DNA from: Mnemiopsis leidyi
Taxonomy: Eukaryota > Ctenophora > Tentaculata > Lobata > Bolinopsidae
Length of the DNA stretch: 64,000 nt
Assembly: GCA_000226015.1 (NCBI GenBank)
Contig: JH154895.1
Span: 74,952-138,951, forward strand
Direction of reading: 5' to 3'
Shown: positions 43,001-56,200 of the stretch, piece by piece
Position numbering within the stretch: position 1 is the stretch's first letter
Layout of the letters: each line of letters starts with the position of its first letter
Translations under genes and position numbers: made by a program
The notes under the pieces: model-generated
The model's input: only the letters and a program-made list of their open reading frames with translations
What the model was told of the DNA's origin: nothing
Database searches by the model: none

Positions 43001-46000
43001 TAACGAGTAAGACCCTTGATCAATAACGTAGTTGCTAGTGTCAGAGTCAGAAATTTCGTTATTGTCAGGTCCTATCCAAGTTACTGGTGTATCTAGTGAT
43101 AGGCCGGAGAGAGCACAGGTTATTGTTTGATCTGTAGCTGTCACGACAGTTCTATCCTCCAGGGTGATGCCTGAAAAGTGTCAGGTTTAAAACATGAATT
43201 TTCTCATTGGCTAGAACCAGGTAAAAAACAATTCCATGGTTCATTATTTCTGATAAATACGACGAATATCTTACTGAAAACATTGAGGGTCACAATCGTC
43301 TGTTTATTAGTCAGTTCCCATTCGATAGATGTGATAACACAAGTGTATGTTGAGTCAGCAGTGTTGACCCCAGCTTTCACAGTAAGTGTTGTAGTTTGAG
43401 AGTTAGAACTATAAGTTCCGGCTGATACAACATAAGAATTGTCTTCTGTCAAAGTTGTAACATCAGTTCCAGATTTGGTCCATTTTACAGAGTCCAACGC
43501 TTGTCCTATAGCCGTTACGATACACGATAGAGTAACATCGGTTCCTGTTTCCACTTCTTTATTTGTGGGCTCAACACCTAGAGGATCGATTATGTAAAAT
43601 TAATGATAAATTGATTACACAAAGATAAGCTAAGAAAACATGAGGTTGGAAACAACGATGTCTTTCATTCAATTTCCAAATTATAGCAGAGAGATCAAAT
43701 AAGAAATTTCAAAGCATGTTTTTGAAGTTTGCTATACCTATCATGAGTATAAAAAAAGGAATTTTTAAAGATAAAAAAAGATGAAAAGATAAACAAAGAA
43801 TAAGAAGTTGGACACACCGATAGTGAGTGAGGTTAGTGTCATCTCCTTGACAACGTTAGGCGAGTGTACAGAATACAGGGCAGACTTTACTTGGCATTTG
43901 AAGACAGATGTTTCCGATAGAGTCTTCATCTTTGCCTTGTAGAGAATTATTGGATGTAGCATTTTGTGGTATGAAATTTATGCCCCTTAATTTCTAAAGA
44001 TACATCTTATTTATTTGCAAAATGTTCATTTTCAAAATAAGGCATTAATCCTAGGAGACCATTATAATCAATAATAGTATCATTCCAATTAAGTATGTAT
44101 TTATGTCCCTGTTTTAAAAGACCTACCTTCTTGATAGTCAAGAAGTACTCCTTACTTCCCCCAATGTAATTCCCCTCGTTCAGAACATAATTGGCAGTAT
44201 CAGAGTTGGAGATCTCCAGATTGCCAGGGTCTGACCAGGTTACAGTGGTCTCTGCTGACATGCCAGTGACAGAACATGTTACCGTCCTGTCTGCGTTGGC
44301 TAGGACTGTCTTGTCCGGGAAGTCAATCACTGAAGTAAATGTGATTACCACAGGAAGCACCTTACATAAACTTAAAACCTTGCTTCTGAGGCAATGGTTC
44401 TCAGAAGAGAAACCATTTGGGTTGACATGAAATTTAACATGTTACTGATTTCTATAGGCTTTAAACAAAATATCATTGAGGCACTTTCATGACAAAACTG
44501 ATTTGCCCGAGGTTACAACGGTAACCATGGAAACCAAGGTACAGGCTTACCAAATACGTTCAGCACCACAACAGTCCCTTTGTCAGTTTCCAACCACTCA
44601 TTAGATGTGATAACACAAGTGTATGTTGAGTCAGCTGTATTGACAGCAGCTTTTACAGTTAGTGTTGTAGTCTGAGAGTTAGAACTGTAAGTTCCAGCTG
44701 AAACAACATAAGAGTCGTCATCAGTCAAAGCTGTAACATCAGTTCCAGATTTAGTCCACTTGACAGCGTCCAGTTGTTTAGTTATTCCCGATACAACACA
44801 AGATATGGTGGTATCAGTTCCAGATTCGACCTCTTTGTTTATTGGCTGAACACCTGGAATAATATGGCATCCTTAGATCGTTAAAACAAGTAGTTTTGAA
44901 TTCCTTAACCAGGTTAGAATTCAGATGATATAAAGATAAGGAAACTTGAAAATCAGCCATGATCAATGCAGGACATTAGTTCATATTACTTTAAAACCTT
45001 TTTGCTGGAGATATGTCTCAGTGCTTTTTCATGACTTCATGTGACAGCAATTGACAATTATAAGATAGATTAGATTTTCTACCCGCCAATATCGAGAAAC
45101 GCAGTAACGTGATATTAATAATTTGTGATCCTCCCTTTATTAAAAGACGAGAAAAAATAAGTCTCACCCAACTCCAGGATCGTCAGCACCATCTGATTCA
45201 CGACAGTTGGAGAGTCAACAGGATACAGAGCCGACTTTAGTTTACATTTGTAATTGTAAGTGTCCCCAGCTGCCCAAGTATCCAACTTGGCCTTCTTGAT
45301 CGTCAAGACAGAAGCTTTGCTACCACCGAGGACGTAAGTACCCGGGTCTATGACATAGTTGTCGGTATCGGTATCCAGGATGGGCAAGTTGTCGTTGTCT
45401 ACCCAGGTTATTGTGGTGTCCGCGCTCAGACCGGATATTCGGCATGTCAACTGTTGATCCGTTGCCGTGACAACTGCTCTGTTGACAAAGTCAACCGCTG
45501 AAAGTGGTTTTGTATAGGTTGAAGAGGAGTGTGGGTAATCGAGGATTATCAATTGTCGAGAATCGCGATATAAACAAAATCCCTAAAAATGCTCGATTAC
45601 TTGAAAGTTGAAAGTGTTATCTTAGTTTTTCTTACCGAAAACGTTAAGAACTACAGCAGTTTCCTTATTAGTTATCTCCCATTCGCTCGAATCTACAGTA
45701 CAACTATAAGTGGAGTCAGCTGTATTGACAGCAGCTTTTACAGTAAGTGTTGTGGTTTGAGAGTTGGAACTGTAAGTTCCTGCTGATACAACATAAGAGT
45801 TGTCTTCTGTCAATGTTGTAACATCAGTTCCACCTTTCTTCCACACGACAGAGTTTAACTGTTGTGTGATTCCGGAGATAACACAAGAAAGAGTGGCGTC
45901 TGCTCCCGCCAAAACCTCTATATTAAGTGGACGGACATCTGAAAAGTGATATGATAACAGCATCCTACAAAAGTCATGGTTGGTGGAATTGCTTTCATTT

Positions 46001-49000
46001 ATTCGCTTTTGGGGAGGATACAATTTTTAAAACAGAGAAAATAAAAAGCAGAGGTATCTTGGTAAACAAAAGTATCTTTCCCTATTACTCAACAAGACGT
46101 CAACCAAACATACCGAACTCTAGAATAGTAAGGGTAGCTGTTTTGGTGACATCAGGAGAACTTGTGTACTGAGCCGACTTCAGTTTGCAGGTGTACCCAA
46201 CACTTCCAGACAGAGTTCCCAGCTTCTTCTTGTATATAGTCAGAGTTGACACCTTGCTGCCACCACTAAAGGGAGTGGTGTCCGAAATCGCGTAGTTGGT
46301 GGAGTCAGAGTTGGAGATAACGTTGTTGTCTGGATCCAGCCAGGATATTGGGGTGTCTTGAGAGAGCCCGCTGATGCTGCAGGTCAGGGCAGTCTGGGTT
46401 GCCAGGGGAACCGCAGAATTGTCCGTTACGGTGATACCTGGTGTTAGAAGGTATTAGATATTTCATAGTTACCCCGTAGAGAAAGGAAAGTCATCTGTTT
46501 CTCGAGTGACGCGCACTTATCAGTATATCCTGTTTTTATTCGACCAATTCTTAGTCGACGGATAACGATCTTCAGGAAAAACCCAAAAAAGGAATTGTAT
46601 GACTGATAAATGAGAATTACCTGTCAGTGTCAGAGAATTACATAACTGATAACAGATAAATCAACCTACCGAAGACATCAAGATTAACAACTGTCGCTCT
46701 ATCTGTGATCTGGTACTCATCAGACGAAATAACACACGTGTAGGCCGAGTCCGCCGTGTTTACAGCAGCCTTGACAACCAGGGTGGTTGTCTGCTTGCTG
46801 GAGACTATGGTGCCAGTATTCACGATGTAGTTGATGCTGGAGAGGGACGTGACGTCACTCCCACCCTTCTTCCAGGCTACAGAGTTGAGCTGTTTGGTGA
46901 TTCCGCTAACTACGCATGAGATGGTGGCGTCTGTACCGACCTCCACTTCTTGGTGAACAGGTGTCACGTCTGGAGGCGAAGTTAGATTTGTTTTTATGAT
47001 GAATCTAAATATACGAGTATTTACTATTTATATTTCATAAATCTAGGTTAAGATTTATAGATCAATGGTAACATTCATAGATCAATTGCATTTCACCACT
47101 CAACAAGCTTAGTGTAGATAACAATTTGATTCAATATTGAAATCTGCGATCCGCTAAAGCGCTAAATCGTCCTCTACTTGACGACTCACCAAACACTACG
47201 ATCTCTGCCTCCCCACTATTAACGACACCACCAGACAGCGGTTGCTCAGCAACCTCCTGGGACGGGTAAGTCGCCCGACATTTGTACACCCCGGCCGAGC
47301 TTAGAGAGAGTGTCACGTCTAGGGTGAGGGTGTGGGCTTGGTTGGCAACCACCGACTCCGGGCTTCCTATCTGGGGTGGCAACTAGATGGTTAGAGATAC
47401 AGTATTAAAGTTTAAGGTATTTTGGGTCTCAAATCTTCAAATAGTTAAGATGAGGTTTGAGAGTGTTGTAACTTCAGTGTCCTGAGAAAAACGCGACAAA
47501 AATCACTAGTCCACTAGAAAATAAAACATTTTGTTTGAAACTATATAAACAGAGCAAGTTCCTTGGTTTCTATGGATTGGTCGATCTGTCGTTGTGCCAT
47601 AGACCAAGTTTTGTGACAGCAAATCGTAACAAAACTCTTAAATTTTTACACAAATGACTTGCAAATTTTAACAACAGCGAAGATCAGACATCAGACATCG
47701 GTCATTGAATGTAAAAGCGAAGCAAACTCTCCAGATTGAAATAATGCTCATTTTGATTGTTTTTCATTTTCTGGTTTGTATAACTTTTATAAAAAGTAAC
47801 ATCAATACTTTGATGCCTTTGTAGATGACATAAAATAAGATTAAATCTATATGTATTTTAGATAACGTTGTTTTCAAGTATTTTTTATAATTATAAACAA
47901 AATTTATAATTCTTGTTTATAATTATAACTTCACTGTACCTGCTGATTATCCTTCAGCCAGACGACAGTAGCAGACCACTGTGAAGCAACAAGAGTGCAA
48001 GAGAGAGCTGTGGAAGATCCTGCTTGACCCTTGAAGAACTGGGGGTCCTTCGTGAAGCCTGGAAGAATACTGTCGTGTCAGGAGTGATATTACCAGGGGA
48101 AAGGTGTAGGGGCATATTCGTAACACTACGTGAAAATGTGAGTAACGCCAGTAAGGGGCGTGGGGGCTTGACCGCAGATGATTACAATCACATCCGTTCT
48201 CAACAGCACATACAGTTTAACACATGATATTGGTACATTCGATACAATTATGGATACGTTACATGGTACAAGTCAACAAACTGTCAATAATTTCATTTCC
48301 AAAACAATGATGCTTCACAGAACAACCTTATATACATTTAAGGCTATTGGGACAAATCTAAACTTCATGCTAGGTCAATTGTTATTCAGCGCAGTCCGAC
48401 CCGACGGCCCGTTTCCCGCTATTGCAAAATTAGGTAGGTATAATATTTTGATCGTATCCTTTTGATATATTGTATTTGATTTTTTATTTTATCTTTTATT
48501 CCTATGACATTCAACTTATTTTTGTCAAATTTCGGAAACTAACAAAATACGAATTACGAGAAAAAAAGAGAAATTTCATGTATGATAAAAACAGTATCAA
48601 CTTCCTTGGCAAATTGTGAGCGCCAAGTCTTGAGCCATGTATTAGTATATTCATCTCTGATATGATATATCATAAGCAACGTAAGAGATGAATACACACT
48701 CATGATTATAACATACCTCGAAACCAAAGAAGGAAATAATTTCAAAAAAAATTCATTCCATTTGCAAGATTGCACAACCTTGCAGATATTACAAATCAAT
48801 AAATTAGTTTCCCAACGATACTCATAAATATCACAGCAATGATTACAATCAATATTACATTAAAATTGTGCAAGATATCAAAATATTTCATTTGAGCTCT
48901 GGCAGTGGAAGTAGAGCTCCAAATTAGAATATCAATTGAGAGCGACCGGAGTGAAAATATCTGTGTACTGTGTAGGGGACTAGGGAGACTAGGGGCCCTC

Positions 49001-52000
49001 TGACATCACTGTATCCAATTTATCACGTAAAGGAGAGGAACAATGTAGTAGAAGTAAAAGCTCAATTTTATCCCTGAGGCACCTGTAACTGAACCGGCAG
49101 AATTTTTACAATCATTTATGATGCTTTCAGCTTCTTTAGGAAATTTATCTAGGAAAGCAAAGAGATCCGAAAATGAACCGGAAATCGTCTTACTAAAAAT
49201 TGCATCAATTTTGGCATCGTTTTGACAGCCAACAATTAATTCACAACTGTCCTTTTCAACAAAGGCAGTGCACCCCTTTGCATCTTTCGAGCAGGTATTA
49301 CTTTCGGAACATTCTTTTATAGCCTTGTCTGATAGATCTTTACTCTCCTCAATATCAGAAACGGTTAAATTACAGATATTGCAGACAATCTTCTCCTCAC
49401 ATTCACCCCCCGAATCACAGACAGACTGGTCAGGTAAGTCACACTCTTCACCCTGACAAACCTTGCACGTGCCGTCACCCTCACACGTGACATCAGAAGT
49501 TTTACACCCCCTCGTTACGGAGCAACCCCCCACCCGGGTGTAACACTGCTGTACCCCACCACCACAATCCTGGAGACTGCAGGAGTCCGGCTGGTCTGCA
49601 CAGACAGGGTGAGAGCAGGTAACACATTGGTGAGAAGGACCACACTCACCTCCTTTCTCACATATACCTGATGTGTTGAGCAAACATGACGTGTCATTTT
49701 TACAAACAGAGCACAGACCTGAGTCTTCGTTACAGGAAAAACTTTCGGGTTTGCAACCCCGCGTAATCTGACAGGAGTTTATCTGGGTGTAACACTCCGT
49801 TACGCCAGCGGAACAGTTCTGGTTCTGACAGGACTCAGGGATTTCATTGGGGTCTCCTTCACATGCAGAGTAGGAGCAAGTTGGACAGTCAATATGCATA
49901 CATTCCTTCCCGCACACATCCTCTGGGAGGTACCCCGTGCAATTATGCTCCGAACACACACTGCACGTGTCAGAACCGTCCTCACAACCTGCCACGATAT
50001 CCGGGTTTACACACCCTAACGACACGTTACAAGACCCCGAGTTGAACCTAGCAACACACTGGCTTACCCTAGTTGTACAGTTCACCAGATCACATAATTT
50101 GGCAACATCTACTGACTGGCAGACCTGATCTGCAGTTAACTCACAGGTGTAGCAGGAGGTAGGAGCAGGGAGATCAGGAGGAGGAGCATTGCAACCATCT
50201 TCTTGACAAAGAGATGTGACATTACAGTGCTCTCCTAGCTCAGCTCCTCCGTGAAGACAAGCCTCTTCTTCCCGGTCATCTTCCGACGTATTACTATCTA
50301 AATGCAGACAGAAATATAAATCCACAAATTCGACATTTTCGTCATCGCCAACTGCATGATCGGCACTGAGTCTGGTTGCAGCGCAATACACATCCTCTGA
50401 TTGGTATGGTTCCTCGCAAGTTTGAACTTGGCAGGTTGAGTCCAGGAGTTCGTAAGTAGTGTAACTGTAAAATAAAGGATCTGCTTCGTCCGCTAAATTT
50501 TCTATGATACAGTCATTGTAACATTGTAAAGTGTGTACAGAGTGAGAGGTGAGAAAAAGGAGGAGTAGTGGGAGATATCTGATCTTCATGGTTTACATCT
50601 GGTAAAATTCGAGATGAAGTTAACTTGGACAAGACTCACTAGACTTTTTGTTAACGAGGTAGTTTCAATTCGCAGGTTGAACGACCTGTTGGGCACCAAA
50701 AATTACAATCTTAAAAAACACGTAGACGGAACTGGTTTTACTTTGAAACGAACGATTCAAAAAGCGGGAAAGATTTTTGATACTGACGATCACTGATAAC
50801 ATTAGCACCTAGTAGAGTAGTAGGTAAATCATCGCCTCATTATTAAAGTCAAGTGTAAACGGGGAGAAGAAGCGCTGATCTAAAATTCCGATGTCGTAAC
50901 CTCAAAGAATAGTATTTCAAGTAGACTAATGATGCCAAGATGACGAACAGTTATTAGAGTTTATGCCTTATCTGTTTAAACGTCTTAAAATGACTAACCA
51001 GACCGAGCAACATCATGGCAAGAAGTAAATCAAGTGGAAGTTAGTTAACTGCTAGCTACTTGGCTTTTTATATAGTAAAGTTTAATAAATGTGGAAAATT
51101 CCTATAGCCACTCGGTGGCAAAACAAATATGTTTACAAAGCCCAGGATGAGCAGAAGCAAAACCGTCATCCAACTTCAACTAATTCAATAACGATTAGAA
51201 TTCCATTTTCATGACAATTAATTAAACTATTTATGTACATTACACAATCGTGTATTCTGATAATACAGTCGCATTTTCCATAATCTAATTCGAAGATCTC
51301 GTTTAATTTCTGACTTCTCCCCATACCTAGAATTATGACAAACTATAAGGTAGGCCAAGTTTCCTAGAATTCAAGACTAACTATAACAAACAATTTGACT
51401 GCTTGACTCAGAATTCAGTAATAACACTTTATCGAAATAATCATATACCCGATAAAGAAGGACAAATAAAAAGTAAAAGAGAAAAGTAACGAGAAAAATT
51501 CCAATGGTTGCAACTTTAAGCTTTATCAAACTCCACATTCACTAGAGTCAAGAGTGGAGAATGTTATGAACATACAGAACATAATGTCTACATATTAATC
51601 AAGGTTAATTAATGAGCAAAAGCAAAACTGACGCGTATTTATCTGTCAGAAGAAAATTAGGCTGTGACATGACCAAGTATTGCAGCAATCAAGAATCACA
51701 GAATCGTTTCTTTAAGAAGCAGCGATATCCAGACTCGACAGATTAAACTGATTTAGTGAATTCTATTCGATTCTAGCCATATAAGGACAAATTGAGTTAT
51801 TGAGAAACTACTCTACCGACTATAGGAACTGATTACCCTCGTGTCCATCGCAGCATAAATATCTCGTCATAAAGCAATATTACAAAATGGGAACGGCATG
51901 AATGTAGTGCCCTGTAGACTAATGATCACCACTTTATCTGTAACCGCTAACAAACCTTCGCTAGTTAGCTAGTTATTATTCTATCATTAATGCCCGTTTC

Positions 52001-53142
52001 TTGAAACGCTAAAACCATTTTATGGATCTCTCAAAATTTTGCTCAACAATTTGTCAACAAAATTTAGTCAAACATTTCATATTAGAAATCGTGGCGCTTG
52101 TAAAGTCGTAAAAACACGCTTTACTGGCAAATCTGTTACAAAACACGGTCTTACGAACAATCAAATTTGTGGAGATTTCTAATTACTTAATTGCGATATA
52201 TATCTTATAATCTTGTATAGTACACACGCTTTAAATGTTGAAGGAGTAACGATTTAAAATGCGATTATTTGGAAAAATAGGAAAATGATCGATCTCCAAA
52301 TTATAGGACCAATAATAATCACATATTGGGACAACTATTTTAGAATTTAGTGAAAGATAATGCGTCGTGCTGCGAAAAATGTGACTTAAAGGAAAAAAAC
52401 ATCATGCACTAAAAAGTACGCAATTGACTTCACACTGGCGTGAAAACAACACTAACACATTTCAAACAGGAAATTTGCTATTCTCGAAAGCGGAAGTAAC
52501 CCTCTAAATACAAACACACAGTGACTCCGGTAACAGTAGTTGTGTTCATGTCGGGAAGATAATTTAATTTATAGAGCTACTGGGATAGCCGTTCTAGTGA
52601 TCTTGTGCTTTAGAGTCAAGCGCTCCAGCCACTCTATATAGTTTAGTAGAAACAGTTTCTAAGCTAACCGTATGGAGCTGTATATATATAGATTTGAGGG
52701 GCTGCAATTTAAATACAATAAATGAGTCACACGATTTTCGTAAGTTCGGTTAAAAAGTCATACTAATACTGTGTTACAATTATACATATAGGTACGTGAT
52801 ATAGCAACTGCAAATCGATTTATAAATAGTAAATAAATTTTAGAAAAAATGATAGAATCAGAATAGGATCAGAATAGCCTCAGCATAGAGATGTTATGAG
52901 AACAGTCTGATTAACATTTTCTCTCCGGCAAAAAACAAAAAGGAGGACCACCTACTCAGTACTCGGACAAATTTAGGCAAATAGGAACTGAAACTGAGCT
53001 CTAGAAAAACGGGGTAGATATGTCGCAGCATCAAATCATCAAAGAAAGAAAGAAAACAAAAATGTTGATACAGTCCGTTAGTCATTACGTAATGCGTGTG
53101 TGTGTGTTCGAATTTGATGAGGACCTAACATTATAACAAGCT

Positions 53143-53204
<62 letters not shown>

Positions 53205-53218
53205 NNNNNNNNNNNNNN

Positions 53219-53285
<67 letters not shown>

Positions 53286-56200
53286 CGACTTATCGACAAT
53301 TTGCAATTTGCAACCTATGGAATTATACAAAAAAGAAATATTCACGTTGGTAACCCTCGAAATGTCGGAGACAAAATATATAATAATATAATTCATGATC
53401 ATGAAATGCTTTGACATGCATATCTCTGTTGCATATCAAATTTGTAAGTAAAGGGCAAAAATAACATTTTTGCTTGACCAATATAATAGTTTATACTTCA
53501 AAATATTTCTAAACGTAAATGGTTCAAGGGCACTTTTATTACGCAGAAGAATTAAAATTGATAGACTTGATAAGTACGCATCCTTAGGAATTAGGGAGGG
53601 ATATCTTTAAAAACAAGGCGCAAGTTATCGTCAAAAAGAGGTCCAAGCAAAAGCGAAAGTGCTCGAGAGAAACTGGGAAATAATTGATCAATAAATTCCT
53701 TTAACAGCAACAACAAATTTCATACAACGATATAGGGGTAATGCACGCTAAGAGAAAAACATAACAAATTTGCCACCCAAATCATTCGAATAGGTCCGTT
53801 GTGTAAAATTCTAATACAGAAATGCTTGTGAAATGAGAAATCACATAGAAATCAGTAAATTAATGATGACTTAAGATCATCAAAGTTTAGTCCGAATGCC
53901 ATGACAAGGCTGGTCTGCAAGTTTTCCGAGCTGCGATGTCTGGGAGAGTGTAAATGATTTCGGAAATTCCTGCTTTCTGTGAACATGGCACGTACTAAAG
54001 AAAGGTAAGGTGTGTAGAAGGAGGAAAGAAAGGTAAGGGTGTGTAGAAGGAGGAAAGGAGGAAAACAAAACTACTCTTAACTCACGTGACAAGACTTTCA
54101 CAATTAATTGCAGCTGCACTGAGCGGTATAGTGGTAGATACTACAACTGTACACGAGTGCTAGAGTATAGTATTGTAGAGGAGAAACATTTCATTGTGGA
54201 ATTTCAACTAGATTTTCTAAAGCCACACTCACCGATAAGCTAATAAATCATAAAAAACATAAAACTATGGAAGAAAACTACATATATGTGTATATACATG
54301 TATAAGTATATATATACCCATTGTAATTTTGAGCGAAGCACATATTTCGTCACCACACTGTTCTACATAATAAGTCTATTACTCCAATTATTGCGATAAT
54401 TATTTCCAATACGATAGGGTGGGAACTAGATACAGAATCTAAAATTCACTGTTGACAAGGCACAAAAACTCTTGAAAGGTACTCAAAAGTAGACTCCTAA
54501 ACACTTACAACCGTCCTTAATTCACCTAATTTTGTGGTGACTTGTCGGATATCTACTTGTTGGATAAGAATTTCCGGTTTTTAGACGAGCAGCTAAAAAA
54601 GAGCGGATCCACGCGAAAAGAAAAAGTAGAAAAGTAGAAAGATTTATGGCCGGACGGCGGACAGTATTAACTGAGGATATCTAATGACCGATGTCTTACT
54701 CTTATTACGCTCTCAAACTTACTTACAGAGTTATAAGCCTGAAATCTGATGCCCGGTTCTCTAAGGTGCACTCGCTGAAGTTTATTGAGAGTCTAGCGGA
54801 ATAAACCGATAATCTTACTCTTAGAATCTAGCCGTTAGAAATACCTTAAACGGGGTGCTAGTCTAATTTCCGGCCAGGAATCTAAGAATCTATCCTCCAT
54901 GAGAAAATAAGTCACAAGTCATGAATATTTATTATTGATACCTGGCAACTTCATGGTATCATATATCCGATTGTGAGGGGTCAGGTAATCTTAAAAATTA
55001 CAAAATAGCCGGAGATTCAATACATACTGATAAACTGGTCTATCCCCAAAAATAGGTCAGATAGACCGGTCCTGTATAAGCTTATATCAAAAATAGACAA
55101 ATTGAAACGAGTGAAAGTTAAAATACCATGTTTATTTTTCAGGACCAAAAGACTAGGAAGGCATGGCAAAAGTAAAAGTTATTAGTGTCATGTGGGCGGA
55201 ATGGAGTCCTAGAACAAGTTAAGAAGTTAGCGCAGACCGCAGTGGGAAAATATAACTATAACTTTATAAGACAAGCGTAAAAGTAATCCGACCCAAAAGT
55301 GAAAGGAAAAATCTTGTCGGGCTTTATCAGTAAGTTCCAGAATCTTCCCGTTTTCCAAGTAAGATGATGATTGATGTTCCCGTGGTAATAAAATCGTTTC
55401 TCTAGGAAAAGACCCAAGAGAACTTTCTTCGCGGATAGAAAAAAGAAACTCACATTTTTCACATCATTTTACAAAATTACCACAATTTATAGTTTACCCC
55501 CTCGGCCCATGATGTGTTTTCATAAGCCAAATGAAATTGTTTACCATACAGTTCTATACATGAAATCAGTACATAACTATTTGGTAATACACTAATTTGA
55601 AATATACACTGTTAACCCTTTATGTTTATGCCTACATGAGTCTAAGCAAACCAAACAACACAATACACAGTGCTATTAGCTATACAATACATACTACTAT
55701 CACTAACTATACAATGCAACTTATACAATAAAAGTACTATACAAGTACACAGTATACAATACAATATAGTATACCTAGTACAGATAAAGACGCAGTTCCA
55801 GTAGACAGGACCTCTCTGCTCTCCTCCGTAGCAAAACACTTGTAACCACCATCATCAGAGACTGACAGAGACGTGAACGTCAATGTTCCCAGATTCTTCC
55901 CGTTTCCCAAGTGAGATGATGTTCCCGTGGTAATAATATCGTTTCCCTGGGAACGGTGGCTTAGTTATGGTTGAAAGTTATCGTTCTGAATTACCGACGA
56001 AAACTTACTTACTTGAAGCTCTGCGAAAAAATAATGATTATCTAAGTTCGGGACTGTTTCAGTAAAAGAGCCCAGTTAAACGGTTTCTAAGAGCATCATC
56101 AAAATAACGGTGTATGGACAGATAACCCTTAGTTGAAAACCGAATAGCTACAAGTACATGATACATGACATTTTTACAAACCTTCTTCCAAGAAACGGTG

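Larger units (their letters stand above)
9042..46969 (-). repeat. 79-domain alternating A/B Ig exon array
   Basis: Forty type-A and thirty-nine type-B exons alternate without exception, A at both ends. Type A: usually 303 nt, Cys19, WTKDGTDV at 33-40, a long near-invariant core (SAGTYSSNSQTTTLTVKAAV), DSTYTC ending at Cys80, and end NVF. Type B: usually 321 nt, Cys19, VTWIDPDNNEIS around Trp32, STLTIK, F/Y-K-C ending at Cys82, and end LTLLTLG. Every exon length is a multiple of 3 and every junction is phase 1, so each exon is a frame-neutral cassette. Introns are mostly 130-500 bp and unrelated to each other, with one striking exception (25.5 kb versus 42.3 kb). The edge modules (A1, B1, B2, A39, B38) are the most divergent and the centre is the most uniform, as expected when unequal exchange or gene conversion homogenises an array. 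Confidence 0.92.
50590..55774. other. Large intron of the Ig gene, upstream of the nested gene
   Basis: About 5.2 kb without a convincing exon. It must contain the promoter of the nested gene next to 50589. Holds an AT dinucleotide tract with a gap (53145-53284), a two-copy 28-bp repeat (54001-54057) and a decayed Ig exon copy (about 55325-55400). Short frames within it lack domain or splice support. Confidence 0.6.

Noticed and set aside
48178-48465. Plus-strand 95-codon open frame inside the large intron
   Set aside because: No recognisable domain, biased composition, no splice or promoter evidence; likely chance.
50614-50796. Plus-strand 60-codon frame starting just upstream of the nested gene
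   Set aside because: Short, no domain, and overlaps the expected promoter or 5' UTR of the nested gene.
53145-53417. Minus-strand frame of repeated Ile-Tyr
   Set aside because: Direct translation of the AT microsatellite and the gap.
55649-55790. CTATACAATA-rich stretch next to the D10 exon as a repeat element
   Set aside because: Low-complexity sequence without a regular unit; not clear enough to call.
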